Of a stretch of 42,196 bases of DNA, positions 17,523 through 25,902 are shown in pieces. A program made the translations under genes and the position numbers. The notes beneath the pieces were generated by a model. It did not search any database, had not been told where the DNA came from, and saw only the letters and a list, made by a program, of their open reading frames with translations. Position 1 is the stretch's first letter; each line of letters starts with the position of its first letter. Origin of the DNA: Clostridiales bacterium (GTDB lineage: Bacteria; Bacillota; Clostridia; Oscillospirales; Oscillospiraceae); assembly GCA_021205695.1 (NCBI GenBank), contig JAJPXB010000079.1:5386-47581 (forward strand), read 5' to 3'.

Positions 17523-18420
17523 GATCCCCGTCCTCCTTTTTCCAGATGGAATCCAAAAAAGTTCTCAGCGAAGGGATGACGCTCTTTTTGTTCTCCTCCT
17601 CTGTCAGCAACTCATTGCGCAGAAGCTGCTCCAGCGTCTCTGCGGACAGGTGCCGCTTGAGCATACCGTCGGTGGCCACGGAAATGGAGCCGGTTTCTTC
17701 TGAGCAGATGACGACAACGGCATCGGTATGCTCGGTGACACCCAGCCCGGCCCGATGACGGGTCCCCAGCTCCTTGCTGATGTTGGTGTTCCCGGACAGG
17801 GGCAGCACACAACCCGCGCCAACGATTCGCCCCTCTCGAACAATGACAGCTCCATCATGGAGAGGCGCTTTGGGATAAAAGATATTTTCCAGCAGCTCGC
17901 TTGAAACCGCCGCATCCAGAGCAGTTCCGGTATGCAGGCAATCGGTCAGCAGACTGTTGCGCTCGAAAACGGTGAGCGCGCCCACCTTCTTTTTGGACAT
18001 ATCCCGATAGGCGGCGACCGTCTGAACAACGGCATCCTCCACTGCGCTGGTCTCCCCTTGGCGGCCCAGGTAGTGCCGCAGGTTTCCGGTGCCTACCTGG
18101 GTGAGAAAGTGGCGTATCTCCGGCTGAAAGACGACGATCAGCGCCAGGAATCCCACCTGAACCACGCTGTTGAGCAGGAAATTCAGCACATGAAGATTGA
18201 ACAGGTCAGACAGCCACAGCAGGACGACCACAAAGGCTACGCCGCGAAATACCTGCCCGGTCTGGGATTTCCGGACAAGCTTTATCGCATAATAGAAAAT
18301 AACGGCAATGATGGCCACATCCAATAAATCGGACAGGCCGATGGTCTGCATATACATACCCAGCTGCTGAAATGGGTTGAGCTGGGAGGAGCTTAGGGCT
18401 ATGGGAGTTATCGTCAGCAT
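17512..18420 (-). CDS. cdaA: Diadenylate cyclase CdaA
   Basis: 302 residues. Makes c-di-AMP from two ATP at the membrane. Hydrophobic helices fill the first 100 residues (LLDVAIIAVIFYYAIKLV; VAFVVVLLWLSDLF; GFLALIVVFQP). The DAC domain follows with its active-site motifs DGAVIV and GTRHRAGLG. I chose ATG 18420 (MLTITPIAL), with GGAGGAA upstream; the reading to 18477 crosses the predicted transcription start region. cdaR follows in the same operon. Confidence 0.95.
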   Translation of the reverse strand: MLTITPIALSSSQLNPFQQLGMYMQTIGLSDLLDVAIIAVIFYYAIKLVRKSQTGQVFRGVAFVVVLLWLSDLFNLHVLNFLLNSVVQVGFLALIVVFQPEIRHFLTQVGTGNLRHYLGRQGETSAVEDAVVQTVAAYRDMSKKKVGALTVFERNSLLTDCLHTGTALDAAVSSELLENIFYPKAPLHDGAVIVREGRIVGAGCVLPLSGNTNISKELGTRHRAGLGVTEHTDAVVVICSEETGSISVATDGMLKRHLSAETLEQLLRNELLTEEENKKSVIPSLRTFLDSIWKKEDGDHVE

Positions 18421-18487
18421 GGCATTTCCTCCACAGGATAGAACACGCCTGCCAAATCTGGGCAGGAGGCTATTCATTCACAAAAAT

Positions 18488-18516
18488 AGTATACTCCCAA
18501 AGCCCGGGAATGGCAA
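18488..18516 (-). promoter_or_regulatory. Promoter of cdaA-cdaR
   Basis: Minus-strand TTGCCA (18516-18511), 17-base spacer, TATACT (18493-18488), about 70 bases before the cdaA ATG. Confidence 0.8.
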
Positions 18517-18792
18517 GCGTATCTACTTCTATTTTTCCCGTGTAATGTAGGTTCGTCAAACACACTTTACACACAGGGAGAGCAGAAAGAACGTCTTTAA
18601 GAGAGCACTGGTACGGAGGGCGCATAGGGATGTCCGTATCCTCAGATCATGGCGAGCAGGGTGTCGCCTGTCCTTCGTCCTGTCTTTGCAACGCAGCCTT
18701 TTCACTGCCCGCTCCTGTTCGCCGCCTCTTATGCCCTGTATCACATCGTTGCAACACCTGCTGCGCGTTTTCGATTTTTTCCGCTCTTTTTC
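18517..18792. other. Intergenic region between divergent cdaA and aldolase genes
   Basis: No convincing gene here: short ORFs on both strands lack ribosome sites and family features. A small inverted repeat (TACGGA at 18612-18617 and TCCGTA at 18633-18638) is the only structure noted. I cannot recognise a riboswitch class. Confidence 0.5.
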
Positions 18793-18821
18793 TTGACAGC
18801 GGCATTTAAGGGCGGTATTCT
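18793..18821 (+). promoter_or_regulatory. Promoter of the aldolase-family gene
   Basis: Consensus TTGACA (18793-18798), 17-base spacer, TATTCT (18816-18821). Transcription would start about 45 bases before the ATG at 18874. Confidence 0.8.
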
Positions 18822-18873
18822 ATTAAAGGTCTGCGTCCGGCAGGCCCTAACGAACTGGAACGAGGTGCCGACT

Positions 18874-19851
18874 ATGAACCCCAATCTGATCTCCTATGTG
18901 CCAAACCTGAGAGTGCTGGACTGTACCCTGCGGGATGGCGGACTGGTCAACGATTCCCGATTTTCCGACGACTTCGCCAAAGCGCTCTATCTGGCCGACC
19001 TGAAGGCCGGAGTGGACTATATGGAGTTTGGCTATAAGTGTGATAAGAAGATTTTCAGCCCCGAACGATATGGCAAATGGAAGTTCTGCGATGAGGCGGA
19101 CATCCGGGCCATCGTGGGGGACAACGACACTGATCTGAAAATTTCCGTCATGGCGGATGTGGGCCGGTGTGACTACAAGAAAGACATTATCCCCAAGGCG
19201 GACAGCGTCATCGACACCATCCGCGTGGCCACCTATGTAAACGCCATTCCCACTGCCATTGAAATGGTGGAGGACGCCAAGAAAAAGGGCTATGAGGCCA
19301 CGGCAAACATTATGGCCGTTTCCAAGGTCGACGGAGAGGATCTGAAAAACAGTCTGGAGCTGCTGGGACAGTCCTGCGTGGATGTGATCTATCTGGTGGA
19401 CAGCTTCGGCTCCTTCTACCCGGAGCAGATCCGCCGACTCACCGACCAGTATATGGAAGTCGCTGTCAAATACGGCAAAAAGGTGGGCATTCACGCCCAC
19501 AATAACCAACAGCTGGCCTTCGCCAACACCATTGAGGCCATGAACAAAGGAGAGGGCGCCACCTATCTGGATGCCACCGTCAACGGCCTGGGACGCGGGG
19601 CGGGAAATTGCCATCTGGAGGGACTGCTGAGCTTTCTCCGAAATCCCAAGTACAAGACCATCCCCATCCTGAAATTTGTGGAGAGCTATATTCTTCCCCT
19701 GCGGGAGGAGGGCCTGACCTGGGGATATGACATCCCCTACCTCCTCACCGGACAGCTCAACGCACACCCCTCCTTTGCCATCAAGTTTATCAAGGAAGGC
19801 AGAAAAGACTACTATAATTTTTTCCATGAGCTGCTGGACGACACGCTGTAG
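18874..19851 (+). CDS. HMGL/DmpG-like TIM-barrel aldolase, substrate unknown
   Basis: 325 residues. The barrel begins with the family signature VLDCTLRDGGLVND (Arg and Asp used in catalysis and metal binding), and the metal-binding His pair appears as GIHAHNNQQLA; GLGRGAGNCHLE near residue 245 matches the conserved GxGxxxGN loop. It resembles 4-hydroxy-2-oxovalerate aldolases and related HMG-CoA lyase/isopropylmalate synthase folds. The acetaldehyde dehydrogenase partner of DmpG is absent, so it may act alone on another 2-oxo-acid. The start is ATG 18874 with GAGGTG upstream; the frame stays open back to 18649 but this crosses the promoter. Monocistronic. Confidence 0.85.
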   Translation: MNPNLISYVPNLRVLDCTLRDGGLVNDSRFSDDFAKALYLADLKAGVDYMEFGYKCDKKIFSPERYGKWKFCDEADIRAIVGDNDTDLKISVMADVGRCDYKKDIIPKADSVIDTIRVATYVNAIPTAIEMVEDAKKKGYEATANIMAVSKVDGEDLKNSLELLGQSCVDVIYLVDSFGSFYPEQIRRLTDQYMEVAVKYGKKVGIHAHNNQQLAFANTIEAMNKGEGATYLDATVNGLGRGAGNCHLEGLLSFLRNPKYKTIPILKFVESYILPLREEGLTWGYDIPYLLTGQLNAHPSFAIKFIKEGRKDYYNFFHELLDDTL

Positions 19852-19908
19852 GCCACAGACAGACGGAAATGTTTTACCGCACGCTCACCTCATATTTGCC
19901 ATATGAAA

Positions 19909-19945
19909 CAGGCCGCAAACGCTGGAAATCAGCGCTTGCGGCCTG
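19909..19945 (-). terminator. Hairpin terminator between convergent aldolase and buk genes
   Basis: A 16-base inverted repeat (19909-19924 with 19930-19945, one mismatch) around a 5-base loop. On the minus strand it is followed by TTTCAT, so it best fits termination of ptb-buk; on the plus strand there is only a weak T-rich tail, so it may also slow transcription from the aldolase gene. Confidence 0.75.
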
Positions 19946-19980
19946 TACGTTTCAGGGTAAGGCGGCAGCCAATCTCTCTT

Positions 19981-21072
19981 TTAACGGGAGAGCCTGGAGA
20001 TGCTTCCATATTCCTTTGCCTCTTCCTCGCCGTTGAGTACCCGCAGGCCGCCCTGAGCCAGCGCCAGCAGCTCGTCCTCACCGGGGTAGACGGTGAAGGG
20101 AGCGATCCAGCCGATCTTCTCATACAGCTTTTCCCGGGTCAGCGGGGAGTAGGCAATGCCGCCGGTGAGGATGATCTGATCCACCTTGCCGTCCAGCACG
20201 GCGGCCATAGCGCCGGCGTCCTTGGCGAGTTGATAGTAGAAGGCGTCCAGCACAAGAGCGGCTTGGGCGTCGCCCGCCTCCGCCCGCTTCTGCACCTCCT
20301 GGGCGCTGTTGGTTCCCAGATAGCCGTTGAAGCCGCCGTTGCCACAGATTTTTTTGTAAAGCTCTTTCTCGGTGTACTTTCCGGAGAAGCACAGCTTGAT
20401 GAGATCGCCCACCGGAACAGTGCCGGCCCGCTCAGGAGAAAAGGCGCCCTCGCCGTCCAGGATATTGTTTACGTCTACGATGCGGCCCTTCCGATGTGCG
20501 CCTACGGAGACGCCGCCGCCCATGTGGATGACGATCAGGTTCAGCTCCTCATAGGCAAAGCCGTTCTCCCTGGCGAATCGCCGGGCTACCGCCCGCTGAT
20601 TCAGGGCGTGGAAAATGCTCCGCCGGGGCAGCTCTGGCATACCGGACAGCCGAGCCACGTCGGTCAGCTCGTCCACTACAACCGGGTCTACGATATAGGA
20701 AGGCACGCCGATCTCGTCTCCGATCTCCCGGGCCAGGATGCCTCCCAGGTTGGAGGCGTGCTGGCCCTGTACTCCCGCCTTCAGATCGGCCAGGAGAGCA
20801 TCGCTGACGGCGTATGTGCCGCCGGGGATGGGCTTGAGCAGTCCGCCCCGGCCCACGATGACGTCGAGAGAGTGGATGTCGCAGTTTTTCTGCTTCAAAA
20901 CGTCCAGAATGATCTCCTTGCGGAAATCCTTCTGATCGATGATGGAGGCATAGCGGGAGATCTCCTCCGTGGAGTGCCGGAGCGTCTCTTCAAACAGCAG
21001 CGTCTCATCTTCAAAGACGCCGATCTTGGTAGAGGTGGAGCCCGGGTTGATAATCAGGCTTTTGATCGACAT
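19981..21072 (-). CDS. buk: Butyrate kinase
   Basis: 363 residues. Converts butyryl phosphate and ADP to butyrate and ATP, the last step of butyrate fermentation. It belongs to the acetokinase/ASKHA fold: [15 protein letters not shown] (phosphate 1), [14 protein letters not shown] (phosphate 2) and LTGGIAYS (adenosine site) are visible. The length and N-terminus fit Buk rather than acetate kinase (about 400 residues). GAGGAGG precedes ATG 21072. It is 16 bases after ptb. A branched-chain fatty acid kinase is a close alternative. Confidence 0.94.
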   Translation of the reverse strand: MSIKSLIINPGSTSTKIGVFEDETLLFEETLRHSTEEISRYASIIDQKDFRKEIILDVLKQKNCDIHSLDVIVGRGGLLKPIPGGTYAVSDALLADLKAGVQGQHASNLGGILAREIGDEIGVPSYIVDPVVVDELTDVARLSGMPELPRRSIFHALNQRAVARRFARENGFAYEELNLIVIHMGGGVSVGAHRKGRIVDVNNILDGEGAFSPERAGTVPVGDLIKLCFSGKYTEKELYKKICGNGGFNGYLGTNSAQEVQKRAEAGDAQAALVLDAFYYQLAKDAGAMAAVLDGKVDQIILTGGIAYSPLTREKLYEKIGWIAPFTVYPGEDELLALAQGGLRVLNGEEEAKEYGSISRLSR

Positions 21073-21088
21073 GATGTTTCCTCCTCTC

Positions 21089-22009
21089 TCAGTTCTGCCC
21101 CTTCATGGCCTCGGCCACCACTGCCGCCAGGGCAATGGAATTCACCTTGGTCTGGAAGGAGTCAGAGCGACTGGTCAAAATCACCGGGACCTTGGTGCCG
21201 GTGAGGATGCAGCCATTTTCCACCTTTGCCGTGTGTACCAGACACTTGTATACCAGGTTGCCGGCATGGATATCCGGGAACAGCAGCACATCGGCGTCCC
21301 CGGCGATTTTCCGACCGGTGGCCCCCTTGTGGGCCGCTGCCTCCGGGTCGATTGCAATGTCCAGGGAGAGGGGGCCATCCACGATACAGCCGGTGATTTT
21401 GCCCTCCTCGTTCATCCGGGTCAGCTCAGCGGCCTCCACCGTCACGGGCATTTTGGGGTTAACTACCTCCACGGCGGCCAGAGGGGCCACCTTGGGATTT
21501 TCAATGCCGCAGGCGTGGCAGACAGCCACCGTATTCTCGATGATATGAACCTTGTCCTCCAGAGTGGGATAGGTCATAAACGCCACGTCGGAGAGAAACA
21601 GGAGCTGCCGGATGCCCTCCACCTCAAACACCGCCACATGGGACAGGGGCTTGCCGGTGCGCAGGCCCACCTCCTTGTCCAGGACGCTTTTCAGAAATCC
21701 TCTGGTGTCCAGCAGACCCTTCATATACATATCTGCCACCCCATCGTGGGTCAGCTTCACCGCAGTTCGGGCAGCCTGGGTATGGTCCGGCTCATTGATA
21801 ATGCGGTACTCGTCCGGGTCGATATGCAGGCCCTTTGCAATCGTCCGGATCTTCTCCTCGTCTCCTACCAGGATGGCATCCGCAATGCCCTGCTTCCGGG
21901 CGGCGTGAACTGCCTCCAGGACGGCCTCATCCTCCGCAACTGCCACGGACACGGTCTTTTTCCCGCACCCCTTCACGTGGGAGATTAATTCGTTAAAGCT
22001 GGTAATCAC
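21089..22009 (-). CDS. ptb: Phosphate butyryltransferase
   Basis: 306 residues. Exchanges CoA of butyryl-CoA for phosphate, feeding Buk. It is a PTA/PTB-family enzyme: [17 protein letters not shown] at the N-terminus, [27 protein letters not shown], and a C-terminal [19 protein letters not shown] segment with the family's SRSD motif. The start is GTG 22009 with GAGGTG eight bases before it; an ATG nearby at 22016 is out of frame. First gene of ptb-buk, with its own promoter. Leads into substrate-level ATP formation. Confidence 0.94.
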   Translation of the reverse strand: MITSFNELISHVKGCGKKTVSVAVAEDEAVLEAVHAARKQGIADAILVGDEEKIRTIAKGLHIDPDEYRIINEPDHTQAARTAVKLTHDGVADMYMKGLLDTRGFLKSVLDKEVGLRTGKPLSHVAVFEVEGIRQLLFLSDVAFMTYPTLEDKVHIIENTVAVCHACGIENPKVAPLAAVEVVNPKMPVTVEAAELTRMNEEGKITGCIVDGPLSLDIAIDPEAAAHKGATGRKIAGDADVLLFPDIHAGNLVYKCLVHTAKVENGCILTGTKVPVILTSRSDSFQTKVNSIALAAVVAEAMKGQN

Positions 22010-22088
22010 TGTCCATGCACCTCATATCTGATTTTGAATATTCTGTGATGATTCGGCAGGGAAATCCTTCTGCCTGCCGACTGTTAAA

Positions 22089-22117
22089 ATAATAACACTT
22101 CCCCTGAGGCGGGTCAA
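22089..22117 (-). promoter_or_regulatory. Promoter of ptb-buk
   Basis: Minus-strand TTGACC (22117-22112), 17-base spacer and TATTAT (22094-22089), 80 bases before the ptb start. Confidence 0.85.
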
Positions 22118-22280
22118 GTACCGACATCCTTTTCTCCCGGGCAACCGTGTGCAGGCCAGTCGATCATGTTCTACACTCGATAGGAAAAAGAAAACTGTTC
22201 CGCTGACTCCCGGCGCCTGCCAGACCTCCCCTACTGCTGAGTTTCACATGAGTTTTTTCCAATTGTTCCGGCTTATGCTA
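22118..22280. other. Control region between ptb-buk and hydrogenase promoters
   Basis: The gap between the two gene starts is 392 bases; this is the part between the two promoters. No ORF is supported. No clear Rex, CRP/FNR or NikR-type palindrome was found by eye. Confidence 0.5.
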
Positions 22281-22309
22281 TTGACCTTTTTCCCATAAAT
22301 CTATATAAT
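22281..22309 (+). promoter_or_regulatory. Promoter of the Mbh-type hydrogenase operon
   Basis: TTGACC (22281-22286), 17-base spacer, perfect TATAAT (22304-22309). The leader to ATG 22402 is about 85 bases and ends in a strong GGAGGAGG ribosome site (22389-22396). Confidence 0.9.
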
Positions 22310-22401
22310 TGTGACGTATGAAAAAAATTTCCTGTAGAAATCGCAAATGAAAACGTTTCGGCTGTGGTTGCTCAGACTACTGCCGTACGGAGGAGGTTAA
22401 T

Positions 22402-23484
22402 ATGAGCTATACCATCCCCATCGGCCCCTATCATCCCGCATTGGAGGAACCAATCCACGCCCGCCTCACGGTGGACGGAGAGGAGATCACCGACGCAAGT
22501 GTGTTTGTGGGGTACAATCACCGGGGCATTGAGAAGCTGGCCCAGGAGCGGAATTTTATCCAGACCCTTGTGCTGGTGGAGCGGGTCTGCGGCATCTGCT
22601 CCCACTCCCATTCCCTGACCTATGCCATGTGCATCGAACACATTGCCGGGATGGAGGTTCCCAAGCGGGGACAGTATATCCGGGTCATCATCGAGGAGCT
22701 GGAGCGTATCCACTCCCATCTGCTGTGGCTGGGTATCGCCTGCCACATCGTGGGCCATGACAGTATGTTCATGCAGATCTGGAACGACCGGGAGCGTACT
22801 ATGGACACCCTGGAGGCCCTTACCGGCAACCGGGTGAACTATGCCATGAACACCATCGGCGGCGCCCGCCGGGATCTGGATGACGACAAGCGGCGACTTC
22901 TGCTGGAGGCCATGGATGACCTGGAGCAGAAGATGGGACCCATCACCCGGTTCCTCACCACGGACAAGACCCTGGCTATGCGTACCAAAGGGGTGGGCGT
23001 GCTCACCCATGAGGACGCTATCCGGCTGGGGGCTGCCGGCCCTCACGCCCGGGCCTCCGGAGTGGACGCCGACGTCCGCCGGGATGCCCCATACTCCTCC
23101 TATGAGGACTTTGAGTTCTCTGTCCCCGTCCAGCAGTCCTGCGACGTCTACGCCCGGGTGGTCATACGGGTGCAGGAGATCTACGAGAGCATCAAGATCA
23201 TCCGTCAGGCAGTGGACAATCTGCCGGAGGGCCCCATCAACCTGGGCAACAAGATCCCCAAGGTGCCTGCCGGAGAGTTTACCGCCCGGCATGAGGCGCC
23301 CCGCGGCCCTCTGGTCTATAAGGTGGTCACAGACGGCGGCCTCACCAACTACCGGCTGAGCCTCCACGTCCCCACCTTCCGCAACGCCCCCACCGTTCCC
23401 ACTATGCTCAGGGGAAATACTGTTGCCGACGCGGGGCTGATCGTGGCGTCCATCGATCCCTGCTTCTCCTGCCTGGACCGGTAA
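22402..23484 (+). CDS. Group 4 [NiFe] hydrogenase, catalytic large subunit (MbhL/NuoD-like)
   Basis: 360 residues. Carries the NiFe(CN)2CO site where protons are reduced to H2. Both Cys pairs are intact: RVCGIC (Cys63, Cys66, with His70 in SHSH) and DPCFSCLDR at the extreme C-terminus (Cys354, Cys357). The protein stops three residues after the last Cys, so there is no C-terminal peptide to remove. IEELERIHSHLLWLG and GGARRD resemble MbhL/EchE/NuoD. It is first in the operon, ahead of hypA and hypB, and far from the small subunit gene. I place it near Mbh (group 4d) from its Mrp partners; the exact subgroup needs a tree. Confidence 0.95.
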   Translation: MSYTIPIGPYHPALEEPIHARLTVDGEEITDASVFVGYNHRGIEKLAQERNFIQTLVLVERVCGICSHSHSLTYAMCIEHIAGMEVPKRGQYIRVIIEELERIHSHLLWLGIACHIVGHDSMFMQIWNDRERTMDTLEALTGNRVNYAMNTIGGARRDLDDDKRRLLLEAMDDLEQKMGPITRFLTTDKTLAMRTKGVGVLTHEDAIRLGAAGPHARASGVDADVRRDAPYSSYEDFEFSVPVQQSCDVYARVVIRVQEIYESIKIIRQAVDNLPEGPINLGNKIPKVPAGEFTARHEAPRGPLVYKVVTDGGLTNYRLSLHVPTFRNAPTVPTMLRGNTVADAGLIVASIDPCFSCLDR

Positions 23485-23485
23485 G

Positions 23486-23827
23486 ATGCACGAGCTGGCC
23501 ATCACCCAGAGCATCCTGGACATCGCCCAGACTGCCGCCCGGGAGCATCACGTCTCCCGCGTCCGTGAGGTGCGTATCAAGCTGGGAGAATACTGTGGGG
23601 TCGTTCCCCAATGCGTTCAGTATTATTTCGACGTCATCAGCAAGGGGACCGTCGCCGAGGGGGCGGTTCTGACCATGGAACGTCTCCCCATCCTCATGCG
23701 CTGCGAGGACTGCCGCTGGGAGGGACAGATGGACAAACGGCATATCGTCTGTCCCAGCTGCGGGAGCACCCACCTGAAGCTGCTTCAGGGCAGAGAATTT
23801 TATGTAGAGAGTTTGGAGGTAGATTAG
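23486..23827 (+). CDS. hypA: Hydrogenase nickel-insertion protein HypA
   Basis: 113 residues. Delivers nickel to the hydrogenase large subunit with HypB. It begins Met-His-Glu, the nickel-binding N-terminus needed by the family, and has the zinc site Cys73-x2-Cys76 and Cys89-x2-Cys92 (CEDC, CPSC). Its ATG is one base after the large-subunit stop, so the two are translationally linked. Its place inside the structural operon suggests it serves this enzyme. Confidence 0.97.
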   Translation: MHELAITQSILDIAQTAAREHHVSRVREVRIKLGEYCGVVPQCVQYYFDVISKGTVAEGAVLTMERLPILMRCEDCRWEGQMDKRHIVCPSCGSTHLKLLQGREFYVESLEVD

Positions 23828-23833
23828 AGCTTT

Positions 23834-24508
23834 ATGGAAATCAAGGTCATGCATCAGGTCATGGAGTGGAACGAGGATGTCAGCGACGCCGTCAAAGCGG
23901 AGCTGTCCTGCCATCAGGTGTGCCTGATCAACGTGCTGGGTTCTCCGGGGGCGGGAAAGACCAGCACCATTATCTCCCTGATCGACCGCCTCCGGTCAAA
24001 ATACCGGATCGGCGTCATCGAGGGGGACATCACCGGACAGATCGACGCAGATCGTATTCACGCCCTGGGGCTGCCGGTGGTTCAGCTGGATACCGACGGG
24101 GCCTGCCACATTGAGGCCATGAGCATTCAGCACATTCTGCCCCATTTTGACCTGGACAGCCTGGATGTGCTGTTTGTAGAGAACATCGGCAACCTGGTCT
24201 GCCCTGCTGAGTTTAACATCGGCGAGAACTTCCGTTTGGCCATCCTCAGCGTTCCCGAGGGGGACGACAAGGTGGAGAAATATCCCCTTATGTTCTCCAC
24301 CTCTCAGGCGCTGGCCATCAACAAGTATGATTTGAGAGATTACTTCGGCTTCGACGATGAACGGGTGGAGCATAGCGCCCGGGGAATCAATCCAGAGATC
24401 GTCCTCTTCCGCACCTCCAGCCGGGACGGGCTGGGACTGGACGAGCTGGCGGATTGGATCGACCACCGTATCGAGGCCACTCTGTCACCGGAAGATAAGG
24501 AGGGATAA
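23834..24508 (+). CDS. hypB: Hydrogenase nickel-insertion GTPase HypB
   Basis: 224 residues. SIMIBI-class GTPase that powers nickel delivery. P-loop GSPGAGKT (36-43); the metal site of the G domain is DGACHIEA (Cys91, His92); VENIGNLVCPAEF and LAINKYDL (G4-type NKxD) are also clear. The high-affinity N-terminal CxxCGC motif and the His-rich stretch of some HypBs are missing, so it is the short form. GGAGGT lies upstream of the ATG. Confidence 0.97.
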   Translation: MEIKVMHQVMEWNEDVSDAVKAELSCHQVCLINVLGSPGAGKTSTIISLIDRLRSKYRIGVIEGDITGQIDADRIHALGLPVVQLDTDGACHIEAMSIQHILPHFDLDSLDVLFVENIGNLVCPAEFNIGENFRLAILSVPEGDDKVEKYPLMFSTSQALAINKYDLRDYFGFDDERVEHSARGINPEIVLFRTSSRDGLGLDELADWIDHRIEATLSPEDKEG

Positions 24509-24510
24509 CA

Positions 24511-25047
24511 GTGGGAAAACCGTCGAAATTTGCCGTCTGGCTGTCCACCTTCCTGTTCTGTATGCTGTTCTGGCTGCTGCTTACCTGGTCGGTGGATCCG
24601 TTGGAGCTGATCCTTGGAGCAGTCGTCAGCGCCATTGTCGCCGCATTCTCCGGTCGGTTTCTCATCCACAACCGGGCGTTTTACCTGTATAATCCGGTGC
24701 GGCTGGTGATGCTGCTGGTTTATAATATCTTCATCTTTTTCTGGGAGATTATCAAAGCCAACGTAAACATGGCCCGCATTGTGCTCAGCCCCAACCTGGG
24801 GAACTATCAGGCGGGTATCATCCGTATCCCCGGCTCTCCGGATATCAAGAGCGATTACGGACAGGCCATGGTAAGCAACAGCATCACCCTGACGCCCGGC
24901 ACCATCACCATGGATGTGGCTGAGGACGAGGAGGGCCACACCTACTACTACGTTCACTGGATCAACGTGACCGAGACCGACCGGGAGAAGGCTGGCGAGG
25001 TCATCAAGGGCCGGATGGAGCGTTGGATCGGGAGGATTTGGAAATGA
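24511..25047 (+). CDS. mrpE: Mrp-type antiporter subunit MrpE (MbhA)
   Basis: 178 residues. Membrane subunit of the ion-translocating module. Two or three N-terminal helices (AVWLSTFLFCMLFWLLLTW; LELILGAVVSAIVAAF; LVMLLVYNIFIFFWEII) precede a cytoplasmic domain with the MrpE pattern VNMARIVLSP, GII and SNSITLTPGTITMDV. It starts with GTG 24511 behind AAGGAGG, two bases after hypB, and overlaps mrpF by ATGA. In Pyrococcus furiosus MBH the equivalent is MbhA. Confidence 0.94.
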   Translation: MGKPSKFAVWLSTFLFCMLFWLLLTWSVDPLELILGAVVSAIVAAFSGRFLIHNRAFYLYNPVRLVMLLVYNIFIFFWEIIKANVNMARIVLSPNLGNYQAGIIRIPGSPDIKSDYGQAMVSNSITLTPGTITMDVAEDEEGHTYYYVHWINVTETDREKAGEVIKGRMERWIGRIWK

Positions 25048-25298
25048 TTGAATTTTTGATTGCATCTATCATCTGTGTGATACTGGATCTGTTCCTGCTC
25101 TATCGCATTTTCAAAGGCCCCACCGCCGCCGACCGGATATGCGCCGCCGACAGTCTGGATCTGATGTCTGCACTGGCTCTTGCGCTGTACTCCCTGTATT
25201 CCGGCCGGGCCATTTACATGGACATCGCCCTGGTTGTCGCGCTGCTGGGCTTCATCGGCACGGTATTCGTAGCCCGCTATCTGGAGGGGAGAATCTAA
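25044..25298 (+). CDS. mrpF: Mrp-type antiporter subunit MrpF (MbhB)
   Basis: 84 residues with three membrane helices. The family segment YRIFKGPTAADRICAADSL is clear. I chose ATG 25044 because it shares ATGA with the mrpE stop and has GGAGG upstream; an earlier TTG at 25023 lacks a ribosome site. Part of the small E-F-G subcomplex at the end of the ion-pumping arm. Confidence 0.94.
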   Translation: MIEFLIASIICVILDLFLLYRIFKGPTAADRICAADSLDLMSALALALYSLYSGRAIYMDIALVVALLGFIGTVFVARYLEGRI

Positions 25299-25642
25299 TG
25301 GCTGTCAGAATCGTTGTGGATATCCTCCTGGCCATCGGGCTGTTTTTCCTGATTATAGGCACTCTGGGCTACATCCGTATGCCCGATGTGTTTGGCCGTC
25401 TCCAGGCCTCCACCTGCATCGCCACTCTGGGGACCATTGCGGTGGTTCTGGCCGGGATCGTCTATGCAGTGGTGGACGGCAGTGAGGTCATCGCCTATGT
25501 CAAGCTGGGACTGATCCTGGTTCTTATTATGGGAACCAACCCTGTGTCCAACCACGCCTTATGCAAGGCCGCCTACAAAATGGGCGTCAAGCCTGCCAAG
25601 GATCTGGTGATGGACGACTATAAGGAGGATGAGGTGGAATGA
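25298..25642 (+). CDS. mrpG: Mrp-type antiporter subunit MrpG (MbhC)
   Basis: 114 residues. Three helices with the MrpG pattern GTLGYIRMPDVFGRLQASTCIATLG and MGTNPVSNHALCKAAY (PhaG/MnhG family; first segment seen over residues 20-44). It starts at ATG 25298 in a TAATG overlap with mrpF; longer readings toward 25139 are in a frame inside mrpF. Completes the E-F-G trio. Confidence 0.94.
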   Translation: MAVRIVVDILLAIGLFFLIIGTLGYIRMPDVFGRLQASTCIATLGTIAVVLAGIVYAVVDGSEVIAYVKLGLILVLIMGTNPVSNHALCKAAYKMGVKPAKDLVMDDYKEDEVE

Positions 25643-25902
25643 ACGGAGTGCTTGTATTTATCCTCAACACCCTCGCCATCGTCGGAGCTGTAGCCGCTGC
25701 CGCTATCGCTGTTCACGCAGTCAGGCTGGTGGATTCGGTGATCGCTCTGGCCGCCACCGGCTCCTTTATCTCCCTGGAGTTCATTCTGCTCCAGGCCCCT
25801 GACGTGGCTATCGCAGAGGCCAGCGTGGGAGCGGTGCTGTCTACCATCCTGTTTATCATCGCTCTGCGGCGGGTCAACGCCCATAAGGAGGATCGAAAAT
25901 GA
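25639..25902 (+). CDS. Hydrogenase subunit MbhD (MrpA C-terminal, DUF4040)
   Basis: 87 residues, three helices. The DUF4040 core is visible: LVDSVIALAATGSFISLEF, then LLQAPDVAIAEASVGAVLS. This domain corresponds to part of the C-terminal portion of MrpA; in MBH it is a separate protein, as here, and contributes to a likely Na+ path. ATGA overlaps at both ends tie it to mrpG and mbhE. Confidence 0.93.
   Translation: MNGVLVFILNTLAIVGAVAAAAIAVHAVRLVDSVIALAATGSFISLEFILLQAPDVAIAEASVGAVLSTILFIIALRRVNAHKEDRK

Noticed and set aside
18649-18873. N-terminal extension of the aldolase gene
   Set aside because: The extension crosses the TTGACA/TATTCT promoter, and ATG 18874 has a ribosome site and a family-like start.
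19903-21204. 433-codon open frame on the plus strand
   Set aside because: Antisense to buk and includes the terminator hairpin; Buk motifs are unmistakable on the other strand.
22304-22345. Possible Rex or FNR-type operator overlapping the hydrogenase -10 box
   Set aside because: Only a TTGTGA half-site is present; no matching second half was found.
22372-23523. 383-codon open frame on the minus strand
   Set aside because: Antisense to the hydrogenase large subunit, which has intact motifs, a promoter and a strong ribosome site.
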